Shown: positions 18,570 to 26,612 of the stretch, one piece after another | Numbering within the stretch: the first letter of the stretch is position 1 | How the letters are laid out: each line of letters begins with the position of its first letter | Assembly: GCA_947630115.1 (NCBI GenBank) | Contig: CANRGG010000010.1 | Location: 1-55,731, forward strand | Direction of reading: 5' to 3' | Source: an uncultured Clostridia bacterium | GTDB taxonomy: Bacteria > Bacillota > Clostridia > Christensenellales > Borkfalkiaceae | DNA length: 55,731 nt | The notes under the pieces: generated by a model | The model's input: the letters and a program-made list of their open reading frames with translations, nothing else | Told to the model about the DNA's origin: nothing | Database searches by the model: none | Program-made: the position numbers and the translations under genes

Positions 18570-19754
18570 TCACACGAACAAAGTTTCATGGGGATTGACG
18601 GAAATTTTTGAGAGGATATTGAAAAGATCGCCCGCACGAAGGTCGATCTCGTGGCAGTTTAGGGCGGCGCGCTTTAAGAGGGAGACGTCGCTTTTTCTTG
18701 CAAGAAGGGGGAACGCGCCTTGGGAGAGCGCCGAAAAGAGCGCCTCTTTTTTTTCGGCTTTCACGCACAGCGCCCGATAGTAGAGCGGCGAGCGGAGCGC
18801 TTCGAGGGTCTCCTTTTTCGAGAGGGACAAGAAGTTCTGCGCCAGCAGCCGCTTGATCCGGGAGAGGGTGTAGCGCTTGGAGACGACCTTTTCGAGCACG
18901 GCGTCGTAGTCGGGGCAGGAGCGGATCGCGGCGCGCAGCCTGTTTTCAAGTCCCTCCGAACAATCGGTGCACCGCGCGATCTCTTCAGGCGTCTTGGAGA
19001 GCATTGCAAGGAGCGTCGCCGTTTTGAACGAAGTCGGACAATAGCTTTCGAGATCGCCGAGAACGCCGGCGGGCAGATTTTCTTTGAGGAGTCGCTTTTC
19101 CTTTCTTGAATTTGAGAGGAGCGCTGCGCGGATCGCCGCCGCCGAGGAAAATTCCGCAAACAGCCGCTCGTCCGCATAGCCGCCGCCCACGCGCGGGATG
19201 GGAAGGGGCTCGATCGCGCTCCCTTGGGCGAGCAGTGCGCGGCAGTATTCCACCCCCAAAATGTTGTTGGGAGAGGAGAAGAGGGACCCGTCCAGATCGC
19301 GGTTGAGCGCAAGCAGCGTCTCCGTCCGTGCCTTTACATAGGAAGCGCCGCTCTTCATGTTCTCTTTCAGAAGCGCCTTGAACGGCTTGTCCTCGCAGAG
19401 GCTCGCCTTGGCCGCGGCGAGGAAATCCGCTTTCGTGCCGCTCTCGCAGCCGAAGGCGAGACAGGCGACGGCGGGGCTGGAGGAAAGGATATGCACGGCG
19501 CCGCTTGCAAAGAGTTCGGCGGGGGCGACCGAAAAGGAGACGGGAAGTTCCAGAACCGCGTCCGCCCCGTTTTCGACGGCGTGCCGCGCGCGGGTGAATT
19601 TGTCGAGGACGGCAATCTCGCCGCGCTGGGTGAAATCTCCGCTCATGAGACAGAGTACCGTGTCGCAGCCGCTCAGGCGGCGGATCTCGCCGAGCTGGTA
19701 CTTGTGTCCGTTGTGAAAGGGGTTATATTCGCAAATTACCGCGCAAATTTTCAT
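18570..19754 (-). CDS. tmcAL: tRNA(Met) cytidine acetate ligase TmcAL
   Basis: TmcAL (YlbM family) forms N4-acetylcytidine at the wobble position of elongator tRNA-Met from acetate and ATP. The start MKICAVICEYNPFHNGHKYQL has the nucleotidyltransferase HxGH-type motif (HNGH, about residues 14-17), followed by MSGDFTQRGE and the conserved LPVSFSVAPAELFASGAV. Length (394) is typical. AGAGGCG lies 6 bases before the ATG. It is divergent from pta-ackA, which makes acetate, the substrate of this ligase; that link is suggestive only. Confidence 0.92.
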   Translation of the reverse strand: MKICAVICEYNPFHNGHKYQLGEIRRLSGCDTVLCLMSGDFTQRGEIAVLDKFTRARHAVENGADAVLELPVSFSVAPAELFASGAVHILSSSPAVACLAFGCESGTKADFLAAAKASLCEDKPFKALLKENMKSGASYVKARTETLLALNRDLDGSLFSSPNNILGVEYCRALLAQGSAIEPLPIPRVGGGYADERLFAEFSSAAAIRAALLSNSRKEKRLLKENLPAGVLGDLESYCPTSFKTATLLAMLSKTPEEIARCTDCSEGLENRLRAAIRSCPDYDAVLEKVVSKRYTLSRIKRLLAQNFLSLSKKETLEALRSPLYYRALCVKAEKKEALFSALSQGAFPLLARKSDVSLLKRAALNCHEIDLRAGDLFNILSKISVNPHETLFV

Positions 19755-19772
19755 TTTTTCGCCTCTTGTTTC

Positions 19773-19801
19773 TTTACAATTTTTGCAAAATGGTATATAA
19801 T
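19773..19801 (+). promoter_or_regulatory. Promoter of pta-ackA
   Basis: TTTACA (19773-19778), a 17-bp spacer and TATAAT (19796-19801). The leader of about 70 bases carries two ACGGTTC words (19809 and 19819 region). Confidence 0.75.
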
Positions 19802-19879
19802 GGTCATCGAACGGTTCTCCGACGGTTCCATTATATACGAATTTCGGAGAAAAATAAAGTAATTCACGGAGATTTTATT

Positions 19880-20926
19880 ATGGCAGGATTTGTGGACAGT
19901 TTGAAGGGCCTCGGCAGAAAGATCGTCGAGAGCGGCACCATCGTCGAAGAGATCAAGAAGAGAGCGCAGGCGCTCAACAAAAAGATCGTCCTGTGCGAGG
20001 GGGAGGACTCCCGGGTCGTCGAAGCGGCTTCCATCTGCGTGCAGGAAAAGATCGCGCGCATCGTCCTTCTCGGGAACGAGGAAGAGATCAGAAAGAACAA
20101 TCCCAAGGTCGATCTGAGCTACGTCGAGATCATCGACCCGCTCACCTCTCCCAAGCTCGAGGAATATGCGAAACTTCTCTATGAACTTCGCAAGGCGAAG
20201 GGCATGACCGAGGAACAGGCGAAAGAGCAGGCGAAGGAGTCCACCTTCTTCGGCGCGCTCATGCTCAAAGCGGGCGATGTGGACGGGCTCGTCTCGGGCG
20301 CATGCCACTCCACCGCGAACACCCTCCGTCCCGGACTTCAGATCATCAAGACCGCGCCGGGCGTTTCCGCCGTTTCGAGCTTCATGCTCATGGTCGCACC
20401 CGTCGGCGGCAACCAATATGTGCCCGACGGGAAGATCTTCTTCGCCGACTGCGGCCTGAACCCCACCTACACTCCCGAAGGGCTCGCGGAATGCGCGATC
20501 GCGACGGCGAAGAGCGCCAAGGAGATCGCGGGGCTCGATCCCAAGGTCGCCATGCTCTCCTTCTCCACGAAGGGCAGCGCCAAGCACGACAACGTCACCG
20601 CTGTCCAGGAGGCGGTCCGGATCGCCAAGGAGAAGGCGCCCGATCTCAAACTCGACGGCGAGCTTCAATTTGACGCGGCGATCGTTCCCTCCGTCGGCGA
20701 AAAGAAGGCGCCGGGCAGCGAAGTTGCGGGTCATGCGAACGTCTTTATCTTCCCCGACCTTCAGGCGGGCAACATCGCCTACAAGGTCGCCGAGCGGCTG
20801 GGCGGGTTCCAGGCGATCGGGCCCATCACGCAGGGCTTTGCAAAGCCTATGAACGATCTGTCCCGCGGCTGCAAGGCAAGCGACGTCGTCTGCGCCGTCG
20901 CGGTCACCGCGCTGCAGGCGAAATAA
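19880..20926 (+). CDS. pta: Phosphate acetyltransferase
   Basis: Pta converts acetyl-CoA and phosphate to acetyl phosphate and CoA, the first step of acetate fermentation. The 348-residue product is a single PTA_PTB domain. It shows the conserved VDGLVSGACHSTANTLRPGLQ region, the PVGGNQYVPDGKIFFADCGLNP stretch (the split quotation spans the typical family block), and the C-terminal ANVFIFPDLQAGNIAYKVAE. There is no N-terminal regulatory domain, as usual in Bacillota. CGGAG lies 9 bases before ATG 19880; the frame is open to 19766 but includes the promoter. ackA follows by 12 bp. Confidence 0.96.
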   Translation: MAGFVDSLKGLGRKIVESGTIVEEIKKRAQALNKKIVLCEGEDSRVVEAASICVQEKIARIVLLGNEEEIRKNNPKVDLSYVEIIDPLTSPKLEEYAKLLYELRKAKGMTEEQAKEQAKESTFFGALMLKAGDVDGLVSGACHSTANTLRPGLQIIKTAPGVSAVSSFMLMVAPVGGNQYVPDGKIFFADCGLNPTYTPEGLAECAIATAKSAKEIAGLDPKVAMLSFSTKGSAKHDNVTAVQEAVRIAKEKAPDLKLDGELQFDAAIVPSVGEKKAPGSEVAGHANVFIFPDLQAGNIAYKVAERLGGFQAIGPITQGFAKPMNDLSRGCKASDVVCAVAVTALQAK

Positions 20927-20938
20927 GGGAGGAAAAAC

Positions 20939-22132
20939 ATGAAAATTCTTGTCATCAACGCAGGCAGTTCCTCGCTCAAATACCAGCTCATCGACATGGA
21001 GACCGAAAAGGCCCTTGCCAAGGGCGGCTGCGAGCGTATCGGGATCGCGGGCGGCAAGCTCACCCACAAGGCGAACGGGCAGACCTTCGTCATCGAGAAG
21101 GATCTTCCCAACCACACCGAGGCGATCAGCCTCGTCCTTTCTCAGCTCGTCGACAAGAAGGCGGGCGTCATCCGCTCGATGGATGAGATCGACGCCGTCG
21201 GACATCGCGTCGTCGCCTCGGGCGAGACCTTCACGAAAACGACGCTCGTCAGCGACGAGGGCATGAAGGCGCTCGAAGAGCTCTCCGAGCTTGCGCCGCT
21301 CCACAATCCCGCGGCGATCCTCGGGATCAACGCCTGCCGGGCCGTCATGCCGGGCAAGAAGATGGCGATGGTATTCGACACTTCCTTCCATGCGACCATG
21401 CCCGACTACGCCTATATGTATGCGATCGACTATGACGATTACAAAAAGTACAAGGTCCGCCGCTACGGCTTCCACGGCACTTCGCACAAATACGTCTCGG
21501 GCGAGGCGGCGAAGTTCCTCGGCAAAAAGCCCGAAAGCCTCAACATCATCACCTGCCATTTGGGGAACGGCTCTTCCATTTCGGCGGTGAAGGGGGGCAA
21601 GTGCGTCGATACGTCGATGGGCTTCACCCCGCTCGCGGGCGTTCCCATGGGCACGAGAAGCGGTGATATCGACTGCGCCGCGGCGGAATTCCTCTGCCGC
21701 AAGAAGGGCATGAGCATGGAGGAGGGCAACGCCTATCTCAATAAGAAGTGCGGCATGCTCGGCATTTCGGGCGTCTCTTCCGACTTCCGCGACCTCGAGG
21801 CGGCGCGCGAAGAGGGGAACGACCGGGCAAGGCTTGCGCTCGAAATGTTCGCGTATTCCTGCAAAAAGTATATCGGCGCGTACATGGCGGCGCTCGGCGG
21901 CGCGGACTGTATCGTCTTTACGGCGGGCGTCGGCGAGAACGACGCGGGCATGCGCGCTCAGATCGTGGCGGGGCTCGAAAACTTCGGGATCAAGCTCGAC
22001 GAGGAGAAGAACAAACAGAAAAACGACGGCTCGGTTCACGACGTTTCGGCGGCGGATTCCAAGGTGAAGATCCTCGTCATCCCGACGAACGAGGAGCTCG
22101 TCATCGCGCGCGAGACGGCGGAACTGCTTTAA
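20939..22132 (+). CDS. ackA: Acetate kinase
   Basis: AckA transfers the phosphate of acetyl phosphate to ADP, giving acetate and ATP by substrate-level phosphorylation. The 397-residue length is standard. Signatures are VINAGSSSLKYQLID at the N terminus, GHRVVASGE, RYGFHGTSHKYVS, the phosphate loop HLGNGSSISAV and VFTAGVGEND. GGGAGG lies 5-6 bases before the ATG. With pta it forms the core energy-yielding acetate branch of a fermenting anaerobe. Confidence 0.98.
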   Translation: MKILVINAGSSSLKYQLIDMETEKALAKGGCERIGIAGGKLTHKANGQTFVIEKDLPNHTEAISLVLSQLVDKKAGVIRSMDEIDAVGHRVVASGETFTKTTLVSDEGMKALEELSELAPLHNPAAILGINACRAVMPGKKMAMVFDTSFHATMPDYAYMYAIDYDDYKKYKVRRYGFHGTSHKYVSGEAAKFLGKKPESLNIITCHLGNGSSISAVKGGKCVDTSMGFTPLAGVPMGTRSGDIDCAAAEFLCRKKGMSMEEGNAYLNKKCGMLGISGVSSDFRDLEAAREEGNDRARLALEMFAYSCKKYIGAYMAALGGADCIVFTAGVGENDAGMRAQIVAGLENFGIKLDEEKNKQKNDGSVHDVSAADSKVKILVIPTNEELVIARETAELL

Positions 22133-22187
22133 GCGGGCACGGTTTTCCGATTTTGAGAAAAATTTGCGCAAAAGCCGTGAAAATGAA

Positions 22188-22216
22188 TTGACAAAGAAAG
22201 GGAAAAATTATATACT
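22188..22216 (+). promoter_or_regulatory. Promoter of yceD-rpmF (near-leaderless)
   Basis: TTGACA (22188-22193), a 17-bp spacer and TATACT (22211-22216). Transcription should start near 22223, only about 4 bases before the yceD ATG, and no ribosome binding site is present. Confidence 0.75.
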
Positions 22217-22226
22217 TTTTAAGTCA

Positions 22227-22649
22227 ATGATTCCGAAACTCGACGTCAAACGGCTGCTTGCCGAAAAAAAGTATGCGGGCGATCTTTCCTTCGACTTCGA
22301 AGCGGAACAGGATCTTTTGGAGATCCCGTTTGCGGAGATCGTATCTCCCGTCCGGGCGTTGCTCTCTTTTGCGATCCTCGAGGACAATTCGGTGGAGATC
22401 AAAGGAAAGCTCGTCTTTACCCTCAAGGGGCTCTGTTCGAGGTGTCTCAAAGAGACCGAACGGGAGTATGAGGGCGAGGCGGAGGGATATTTTGTCCCGA
22501 GCGGCGGCAAGGGGGAGGACGGCGACTATCCTTACAGCGGTGGAATGATCGACTTGCGCGAGTTTTTGCGCGACGCATTGGCGTTTTCCCTGCCGGCGTC
22601 GCTGCTGTGCGGCGAAAACTGTACCGCGCCCGGTTACAAAGAAGATTAA
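22227..22649 (+). CDS. yceD: DUF177 (YceD) family protein
   Basis: YceD/DUF177 proteins are small, often zinc-binding proteins linked to accumulation of 23S rRNA; they are nearly always encoded directly before rpmF, as here (17 bp gap). The 140-residue product shows the family core KLVFTLKGLCSRCLKE (CxxC, about residues 72-75) and the late ID-LREFLRDALAFSLPASLLC followed by CGENC. A sigma-A promoter ends 11 bp before the ATG, so the message would have almost no leader and no Shine-Dalgarno sequence. Confidence 0.88.
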   Translation: MIPKLDVKRLLAEKKYAGDLSFDFEAEQDLLEIPFAEIVSPVRALLSFAILEDNSVEIKGKLVFTLKGLCSRCLKETEREYEGEAEGYFVPSGGKGEDGDYPYSGGMIDLREFLRDALAFSLPASLLCGENCTAPGYKED

Positions 22650-22666
22650 GAAAAGAGGTGAGATAA

Positions 22667-22858
22667 ATGGCAGTTCCCAAGACAAAACAATCGAAGAGCA
22701 GGACGAACAAGCGCTTCGCGAACTACAAGGCAAACGAGCCCACGCTCGTCGAATGCCCGCATTGCCACGAGCTGAAAATGCCGCACAGAGTTTGCGGAAA
22801 TTGCGGCTTCTACGACGGCAAGGAAGTTGTCGCCCAGAAAGAAGCGGCGAAGAACTGA
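22667..22858 (+). CDS. rpmF: 50S ribosomal protein L32
   Basis: This 63-residue protein begins MAVPKTKQSKSRTNKRF as L32 does. It keeps both zinc-ribbon CxxC pairs (ECPHCHELKMPHRVCGNCGFY), so it is the zinc-dependent (C+) form. AGAGGTG lies 7 bases before the ATG. Co-transcribed with yceD; a terminator follows 55 bp after the stop. Confidence 0.97.
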   Translation: MAVPKTKQSKSRTNKRFANYKANEPTLVECPHCHELKMPHRVCGNCGFYDGKEVVAQKEAAKN

Positions 22859-22912
22859 GCGCGCCCAAGCCTTGCGGGATCCCGCGAGGAAAAAAACGTT
22901 GAAAGTTTGAAG

Positions 22913-22943
22913 AAGCGGACTTGACGGTTGAGTCCGCTTTTTT
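22913..22943 (+). terminator. Rho-independent terminator after rpmF
   Basis: AAGCGGAC (22913-22920) pairs with GTCCGCTT (22932-22939), followed by a T-run. Confidence 0.88.
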
Positions 22944-22986
22944 CGCTGATCGGAAAATGTTTTCGCTTGATCGGAAATTTTTTGCC

Positions 22987-23027
22987 GCCGCCCGCGGGGA
23001 GAAACCCCGCGGGCGGCTTCCTTTTTG
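22987..23027 (+). terminator. Very stable GC hairpin, second terminator
   Basis: GCCGCCCGCGGGG (22987-22999) and CCCCGCGGGCGGC (23005-23017) form a perfect 13-bp stem with loop AGAAA, followed by TTCCTTTTT. It insulates the copper operon from rpmF read-through. Confidence 0.75.
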
Positions 23028-23069
23028 AGAAAAATTTTTCTCAATTTTTAAGAAATGTTTTTTCGCCGC

Positions 23070-23098
23070 TTGACAAATCCGCAAGAAACGGATACAAT
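23070..23098 (+). promoter_or_regulatory. Promoter of csoR-copA
   Basis: TTGACA (23070-23075), a 17-bp spacer and TACAAT (23093-23098). Confidence 0.85.
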
Positions 23099-23103
23099 AT
23101 AAT

Positions 23104-23120
23104 ATACCCATAGGGGGTAT
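23104..23120. promoter_or_regulatory. CsoR operator
   Basis: ATACCCATAGGGGGTAT is an inverted repeat of the kind bound by copper-sensing CsoR (TACCC...GGGTA type). It covers the expected transcription start just downstream of the -10 box, the position where a repressor blocks initiation. Confidence 0.85.
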
Positions 23121-23133
23121 TTTGGAGAAGATC

Positions 23134-23424
23134 ATGGAACAGTGCTGTAAAAAGACGAAGGTGAGGACGAAGGAACAGAAGAAGGCGCTGAACGCGCGGA
23201 TCAACCGGATCGCGGGGCAGCTGAACGGGGTGAAGCGGATGATCGACGAGGATCGGTACTGCGATGATATCCTCATCCAGCTGGCGGCGATTGACAAGTC
23301 GGTGAAAAGCCTTTCCGCGGTCATTTTGGAAAATCATATGCACACCTGTCTCATCGAAAATATCCAAACGGGCAACCTGGATGTTGTGGATGAGATCGTG
23401 GATCTCTTCAAGAGGTTTCAATGA
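23134..23424 (+). CDS. csoR: Copper-sensing transcriptional repressor CsoR
   Basis: CsoR-family (DUF156) proteins are all-helical repressors that leave DNA when Cu(I) binds. The 96-residue product has the family opening RINRIAGQLNGVKRMI. The Cu(I) ligand set is present: Cys in RYCDD (helix 2), then His and Cys in ENHMHTC (helix 3), so a copper rather than Ni/Co or persulfide sensor is most likely. GGAG lies 6 bases before ATG 23134 (the frame also contains a TTG at 23122, within the ribosome binding site). It overlaps copA by four bases and lies directly downstream of a CsoR-type operator, indicating autoregulation. Confidence 0.94.
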   Translation: MEQCCKKTKVRTKEQKKALNARINRIAGQLNGVKRMIDEDRYCDDILIQLAAIDKSVKSLSAVILENHMHTCLIENIQTGNLDVVDEIVDLFKRFQ

Positions 23425-25880
23425 TGAAAAAGAGATATTCAGTGACAGGCATGACCTGCGCGGCCTGCGCGTCGGGGATCGAGCGGACGGTCAAAAAACT
23501 GAAAGGGGTCGTTTCCTGTTCCGTTTCGCTGATGGGCGAGAGCATGGACGTCGAGTTCGACGAGGGGGAATGCCCGGACGAAAAGATCAAGGGCGCGGTC
23601 TTTGCGCTCGGTTACGGCGCGTATGAGTACGGCAAGGCGCCCAAGAAAGACAAAAAGAGGGTCTCGCCGCTCTTTGTGCGGTTTTGGGTCTCCCTCGTGC
23701 TGCTTCTTCCGCTCATGTATCTCTCGATGGGGCACATGATCGGGCTTCCTGCGCCGCACGGATGGCTCAATCACGGGTTTCAGCTCGGGCTCACGACGGC
23801 GATCCTGCTTGTCAACTATAAATTTTTTACGAGCGGGTTCCGCGCGGCGTTCCGGCTCGTGCCCAATATGGACACGCTCATCACGGTGGGCTCGCTTGTC
23901 TCCTATTTTTACAGCATTGCGATCGCGATCAAGGATCCTTCGGCGCACGAACTCTTCTTCGAATCCGCCGCGATGATCGTCACCCTCGTCTGCCTCGGCA
24001 AATGGCTCGAGGACCGGTCCAAGAAAAAGACGGGGAAGGAGATCGAAAAGCTCATGTCTCTCGCCCCAGACGTCGTGACTGTCGAGCGAGACGGCGAGGA
24101 GGTCAAGCTGCCGCTTTCGGAGGTGAAAGAGGGCGATCTGGTGCTTGTGCGGCAGGGGGAATCGCTCGCCGTGGACGGGACGGTCGCGGCGGGGCACGCG
24201 TTTGCCGATCAGGCGGCGATCACGGGCGAAAGCCTGCCCGTGGAACTTTCGGAGGGCAGCCATGCGATGAGCGCGTCGCTCATCACGGGCGGATTTTTGA
24301 AGGTGCGGGCGGAGAAGGTCGGCGAGGATACCATGCTCGCGGGGATCATCCGCATGGTCCGCGAGGCGGGCGCGAGCAAGGCGCCCATTCAGAAACTTGC
24401 CGATAAAGTCGCCGCATGGTTTGTTCCCGCGGTCATTTCGCTGGCGCTCATCACCTTTTGCGCTTGGTTTTTCTCGACGGGCGATCTGAGCCGCGCGATC
24501 AACTACGGCGTGAGCGTCGTCGTCATCTCCTGTCCCTGCGCGCTCGGGCTCGCGACGCCCGTTGCGATCATGGCGGCGACGGGGCGGGGCGCGGCGCTCG
24601 GCATCCTGTATAAAAACGCGGAAGCCCTGCAAAAAATGGCGACGGTGCACGAGGTCATGCTCGATAAGACGGCGACGATCACCGAAGGAAAGCCAAAAGT
24701 CGTGTATTTTGAGGGGGACGAGCAGGGAAAACGGATCGCCTACGCCCTCGAAAAAACGCTCAATCACCCGCTCGCGCAGTGCGTTGTGGATTTCTGCGGG
24801 GAGGGCTTTGAGGCGGAAAACGTCCGCTATGTCACGGGCCAGGGCGCGGTCGGCACGGTCGGGGGCAAGACCTATTTTCTCGGCAACGAGCGCATGATGC
24901 AGACCCGCGGGGTCAAGTTCGAAGAAAAACTCGAAAGTTTCGAAAGGCTCTCAAAAGAGGGCAAGACGGTGCTCTTTTTGGCGGACGAGGAGAAGGTGAT
25001 CGCCCTCTTCGCGCTGTCGGACACCCTCAAAGAGGGGAGCAAAGAGGCGGTTGCGCAGCTCGTCGGAATGGGGTGTCTCCCCGTCATGCTCACGGGCGAC
25101 AATGCGGCGGTCGCGAGCCACATCGCGAAAGAGGCGGGCTTTTTGCCCTATGAGAGCAGCGTGCTTGCCGAACTTTTGCCCGAGGAGAAGCTGCGCTTCG
25201 TCAAGGAGGCGCGCGAGGAGAACGAGAAGGCGAAAGGGGAACAGCGCGCGGCGAAGCGGGCGAATGGGTATGTTGCGATGGTCGGCGACGGGATCAATGA
25301 CGCACCTGCTTTGAAGGAGGCGGACGTCGGGATCGCGATGGGAAACGGAACCGATGTGGCGATCGAAAGCGCGGATGCCGTGCTCGTGAGCGGGGACCTG
25401 CGCGCCCTGCCCCGCGCGTTCGCCCTGTCGAGACGGACCATGCGGATCATCAAGCAAAACCTGTTCTGGGCGTTCTTTTACAACTGTATCGGGATCCCGT
25501 TCGCGGCGGGGGCGTTCGCCTTCGCGGGCGTGAGCCTCAATCCCATGTTTGCGGCGGCGGCGATGAGCGTGTCCTCCCTCTTTGTCGTCACGAACGCCTT
25601 GCGGCTGACAAGATTTGGAAAAAATAACGGCGAAAAACGCCGAAAAGGAGATGATAACATGCAAAAAACGTTGAAGATCGAAGGGATGATGTGCGAGCAT
25701 TGCGTCAAGCACGTCACGGAAGCGCTCGAGAAGGTCGAGGGCGTGGAGCGGGCGGAGGTTTCGCTCGGGAAACACAAGAAGCCGGGCACGGCGCTCGTCA
25801 CGCTTCGGGCGGAGACGGACGGGGAAGCGCTCAAAAAAGCCGTGACCGACGCAGGCTATACCGTCGTCGGCATGGAATAA
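23421..25880 (+). CDS. copA: Cu(I)-translocating P-type ATPase with fused C-terminal CopZ-like domain
   Basis: CopA exports Cu(I) from the cytoplasm. The 819-residue protein has an N-terminal metal-binding domain (GMTCAAC, residues 9-15), eight membrane segments, the actuator TGES (about 267), the translocation motif CPC (SCPCALGLATP, about 371), NHPLA, GDGINDAP (about 622), and YN and MxxSS in the last two membrane helices, which fit Cu(I) transport. Two oddities. The phosphorylation motif reads DKTAT (about 414) instead of the near-invariant DKTGT. After the last helix the frame runs without a stop through KNNGEKRRKGDDN into a second metal-binding domain (GMMCEHC). A ribosome binding site and ATG inside the frame at 25659 could also give this domain as a free chaperone. 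Confidence 0.95.
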   Translation: MMKKRYSVTGMTCAACASGIERTVKKLKGVVSCSVSLMGESMDVEFDEGECPDEKIKGAVFALGYGAYEYGKAPKKDKKRVSPLFVRFWVSLVLLLPLMYLSMGHMIGLPAPHGWLNHGFQLGLTTAILLVNYKFFTSGFRAAFRLVPNMDTLITVGSLVSYFYSIAIAIKDPSAHELFFESAAMIVTLVCLGKWLEDRSKKKTGKEIEKLMSLAPDVVTVERDGEEVKLPLSEVKEGDLVLVRQGESLAVDGTVAAGHAFADQAAITGESLPVELSEGSHAMSASLITGGFLKVRAEKVGEDTMLAGIIRMVREAGASKAPIQKLADKVAAWFVPAVISLALITFCAWFFSTGDLSRAINYGVSVVVISCPCALGLATPVAIMAATGRGAALGILYKNAEALQKMATVHEVMLDKTATITEGKPKVVYFEGDEQGKRIAYALEKTLNHPLAQCVVDFCGEGFEAENVRYVTGQGAVGTVGGKTYFLGNERMMQTRGVKFEEKLESFERLSKEGKTVLFLADEEKVIALFALSDTLKEGSKEAVAQLVGMGCLPVMLTGDNAAVASHIAKEAGFLPYESSVLAELLPEEKLRFVKEAREENEKAKGEQRAAKRANGYVAMVGDGINDAPALKEADVGIAMGNGTDVAIESADAVLVSGDLRALPRAFALSRRTMRIIKQNLFWAFFYNCIGIPFAAGAFAFAGVSLNPMFAAAAMSVSSLFVVTNALRLTRFGKNNGEKRRKGDDNMQKTLKIEGMMCEHCVKHVTEALEKVEGVERAEVSLGKHKKPGTALVTLRAETDGEALKKAVTDAGYTVVGME
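25659..25880 (+). CDS. copZ: Possible internal translation product: copper chaperone CopZ
   Basis: This in-frame internal start within the copA reading frame would give a 73-residue HMA-domain protein beginning MQKTLKIEGMMCEHC, with the GMxCxxC copper-binding motif and the length of free CopZ. AAGGAG (25645-25650) lies 8 bases before the ATG, a normal spacing, whereas inside an ordinary coding region such a site would be unlikely by chance. The stretch before it (NNGEKRRKGDDN) is hydrophilic and looks like translated intergenic DNA. Either a stop codon has been lost, fusing two genes, or both forms are made. Confidence 0.55.
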   Translation: MQKTLKIEGMMCEHCVKHVTEALEKVEGVERAEVSLGKHKKPGTALVTLRAETDGEALKKAVTDAGYTVVGME

Positions 25881-25895
25881 CGCGCAAGAGCCGCC

Positions 25896-26002
25896 GGAGC
25901 CGTTTGGCTGAACAGGCAAGCCGCACGGTCGGGGCCTCCGGAGATGATCGGAAGTTCCCGGGGAGCCGTTTGGCTGAACAGACAAGCCGCATGCCCGGGG
26001 CC
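25896..26002. repeat. Direct repeat, two 41-bp copies 66 bp apart
   Basis: GGAGCCGTTTGGCTGAACAG begins at 25896 and again at 25962, both continuing to ...GGGGCC with about five differences over 41 bp. The copies lie after copA, in a region with no gene. Confidence 0.75.
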
Positions 26003-26019
26003 GCCAAACCATTTGAACA

Positions 26020-26055
26020 CCGCCGCCGCGCCTTGCTTGCAAGGCGCGGCGGCGG
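26020..26055. terminator. 16-bp perfect GC hairpin after the copper operon
   Basis: CCGCCGCCGCGCCTTG (26020-26035) pairs perfectly with CAAGGCGCGGCGGCGG (26040-26055) around a CTTG loop. Only a short T-run follows, so it may be a weak terminator or a structural element. Confidence 0.5.
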
Positions 26056-26167
26056 CCGGGTTTCCTAATAGAGTTTCCTGACAGAATTTATATTTTTTCG
26101 CCAAAAGAAGGCAAAAAGCAAGCGCCCCGCTCGGGTATACTGTTGCAAAAACGTTAAGGGGGATTTT

Positions 26168-26506
26168 ATGGCGGAAACCTTACTGCTCGACCGGCGCACG
26201 CAGAGCCTGATCGAGGGTTACGTCCCGAACGGGGAGGTGCTTTCTTCGCTCGTGCGGTTTTTTTCGGTCTTTTCGGACGCGACGCGGCTGCGGATCTTGT
26301 CCGCGCTCGCCATTTCCGAGATGTGTGTGACCGATATCTCGCTCGTGCTCAACATGAACCAGACGACCGTCTCGCACCAGCTCCGCTTTCTCAAAGACGC
26401 CGGGATCGTGGAAATGCAGCGGCACGGCAAGATCATCTTTTATTCGACAAAGGGCGACGTCGTCAACGACGTGCTCCTCAAAGGGGTCGAATTTTTGGGA
26501 TATTGA
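26168..26506 (+). CDS. ArsR family transcriptional regulator
   Basis: This 112-residue winged-helix protein has the ArsR/SmtB core: FFSVFSDATRLRILSALAISEMCVTDISLVLNMNQTTVSHQLRFLKDAGIVEMQRHGK, quoted here only by its parts (SDATRLRIL, NQTTVSHQLRFLKDAG). Metal-sensing members often carry ELCVCDL; here it reads EMCVTDI, with a single Cys, so the classical alpha3 Cys pair is absent and the signal is uncertain. It may still respond to a metal via other residues. AAGGGGG precedes the ATG. It stands alone between the copper operon and uvrC and ends at a strong terminator. Confidence 0.88.
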   Translation: MAETLLLDRRTQSLIEGYVPNGEVLSSLVRFFSVFSDATRLRILSALAISEMCVTDISLVLNMNQTTVSHQLRFLKDAGIVEMQRHGKIIFYSTKGDVVNDVLLKGVEFLGY

Positions 26507-26520
26507 ATCTGCGTTTCTTT

Positions 26521-26558
26521 GCGCCCGCCGGCAGACGCCGGCGGGCGCAAAAATTTTT
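26521..26558 (+). terminator. Rho-independent terminator after arsR
   Basis: GCGCCCGCCGGC (26521-26532) and GCCGGCGGGCGC (26537-26548) form a perfect 12-bp stem with loop AGAC, followed by an A/T-run. Confidence 0.8.
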
Positions 26559-26577
26559 ATTCGCCGACCGATTTTTC

Positions 26578-26606
26578 TTGAAAAACAAAAAAATATCGTG
26601 TATAAT
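26578..26606 (+). promoter_or_regulatory. uvrC promoter giving a leaderless message
   Basis: TTGAAA (26578-26583), a 17-bp spacer and TATAAT (26601-26606). The expected start of transcription coincides with the uvrC ATG at 26613. Confidence 0.75.
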
Positions 26607-26612
26607 AGGGGT

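Noticed and set aside
18431-18598. Possible 55-codon gene with GAGGGGGG upstream of a GTG
   Set aside because: The apparent ribosome binding site is one arm of the minus-strand terminator hairpin, and the frame runs into the 3' end of tmcAL. A real small gene cannot be wholly excluded.
19751-22171. 806-codon frame antisense to pta-ackA
   Set aside because: It mirrors the codon bias of the opposite strand and resembles no protein.
26521-26548. Hairpin as a CRISPR-like repeat
   Set aside because: A single palindrome ending in an A/T-run, with no spaced copies; it is a terminator. No CRISPR array is visible anywhere in the window.
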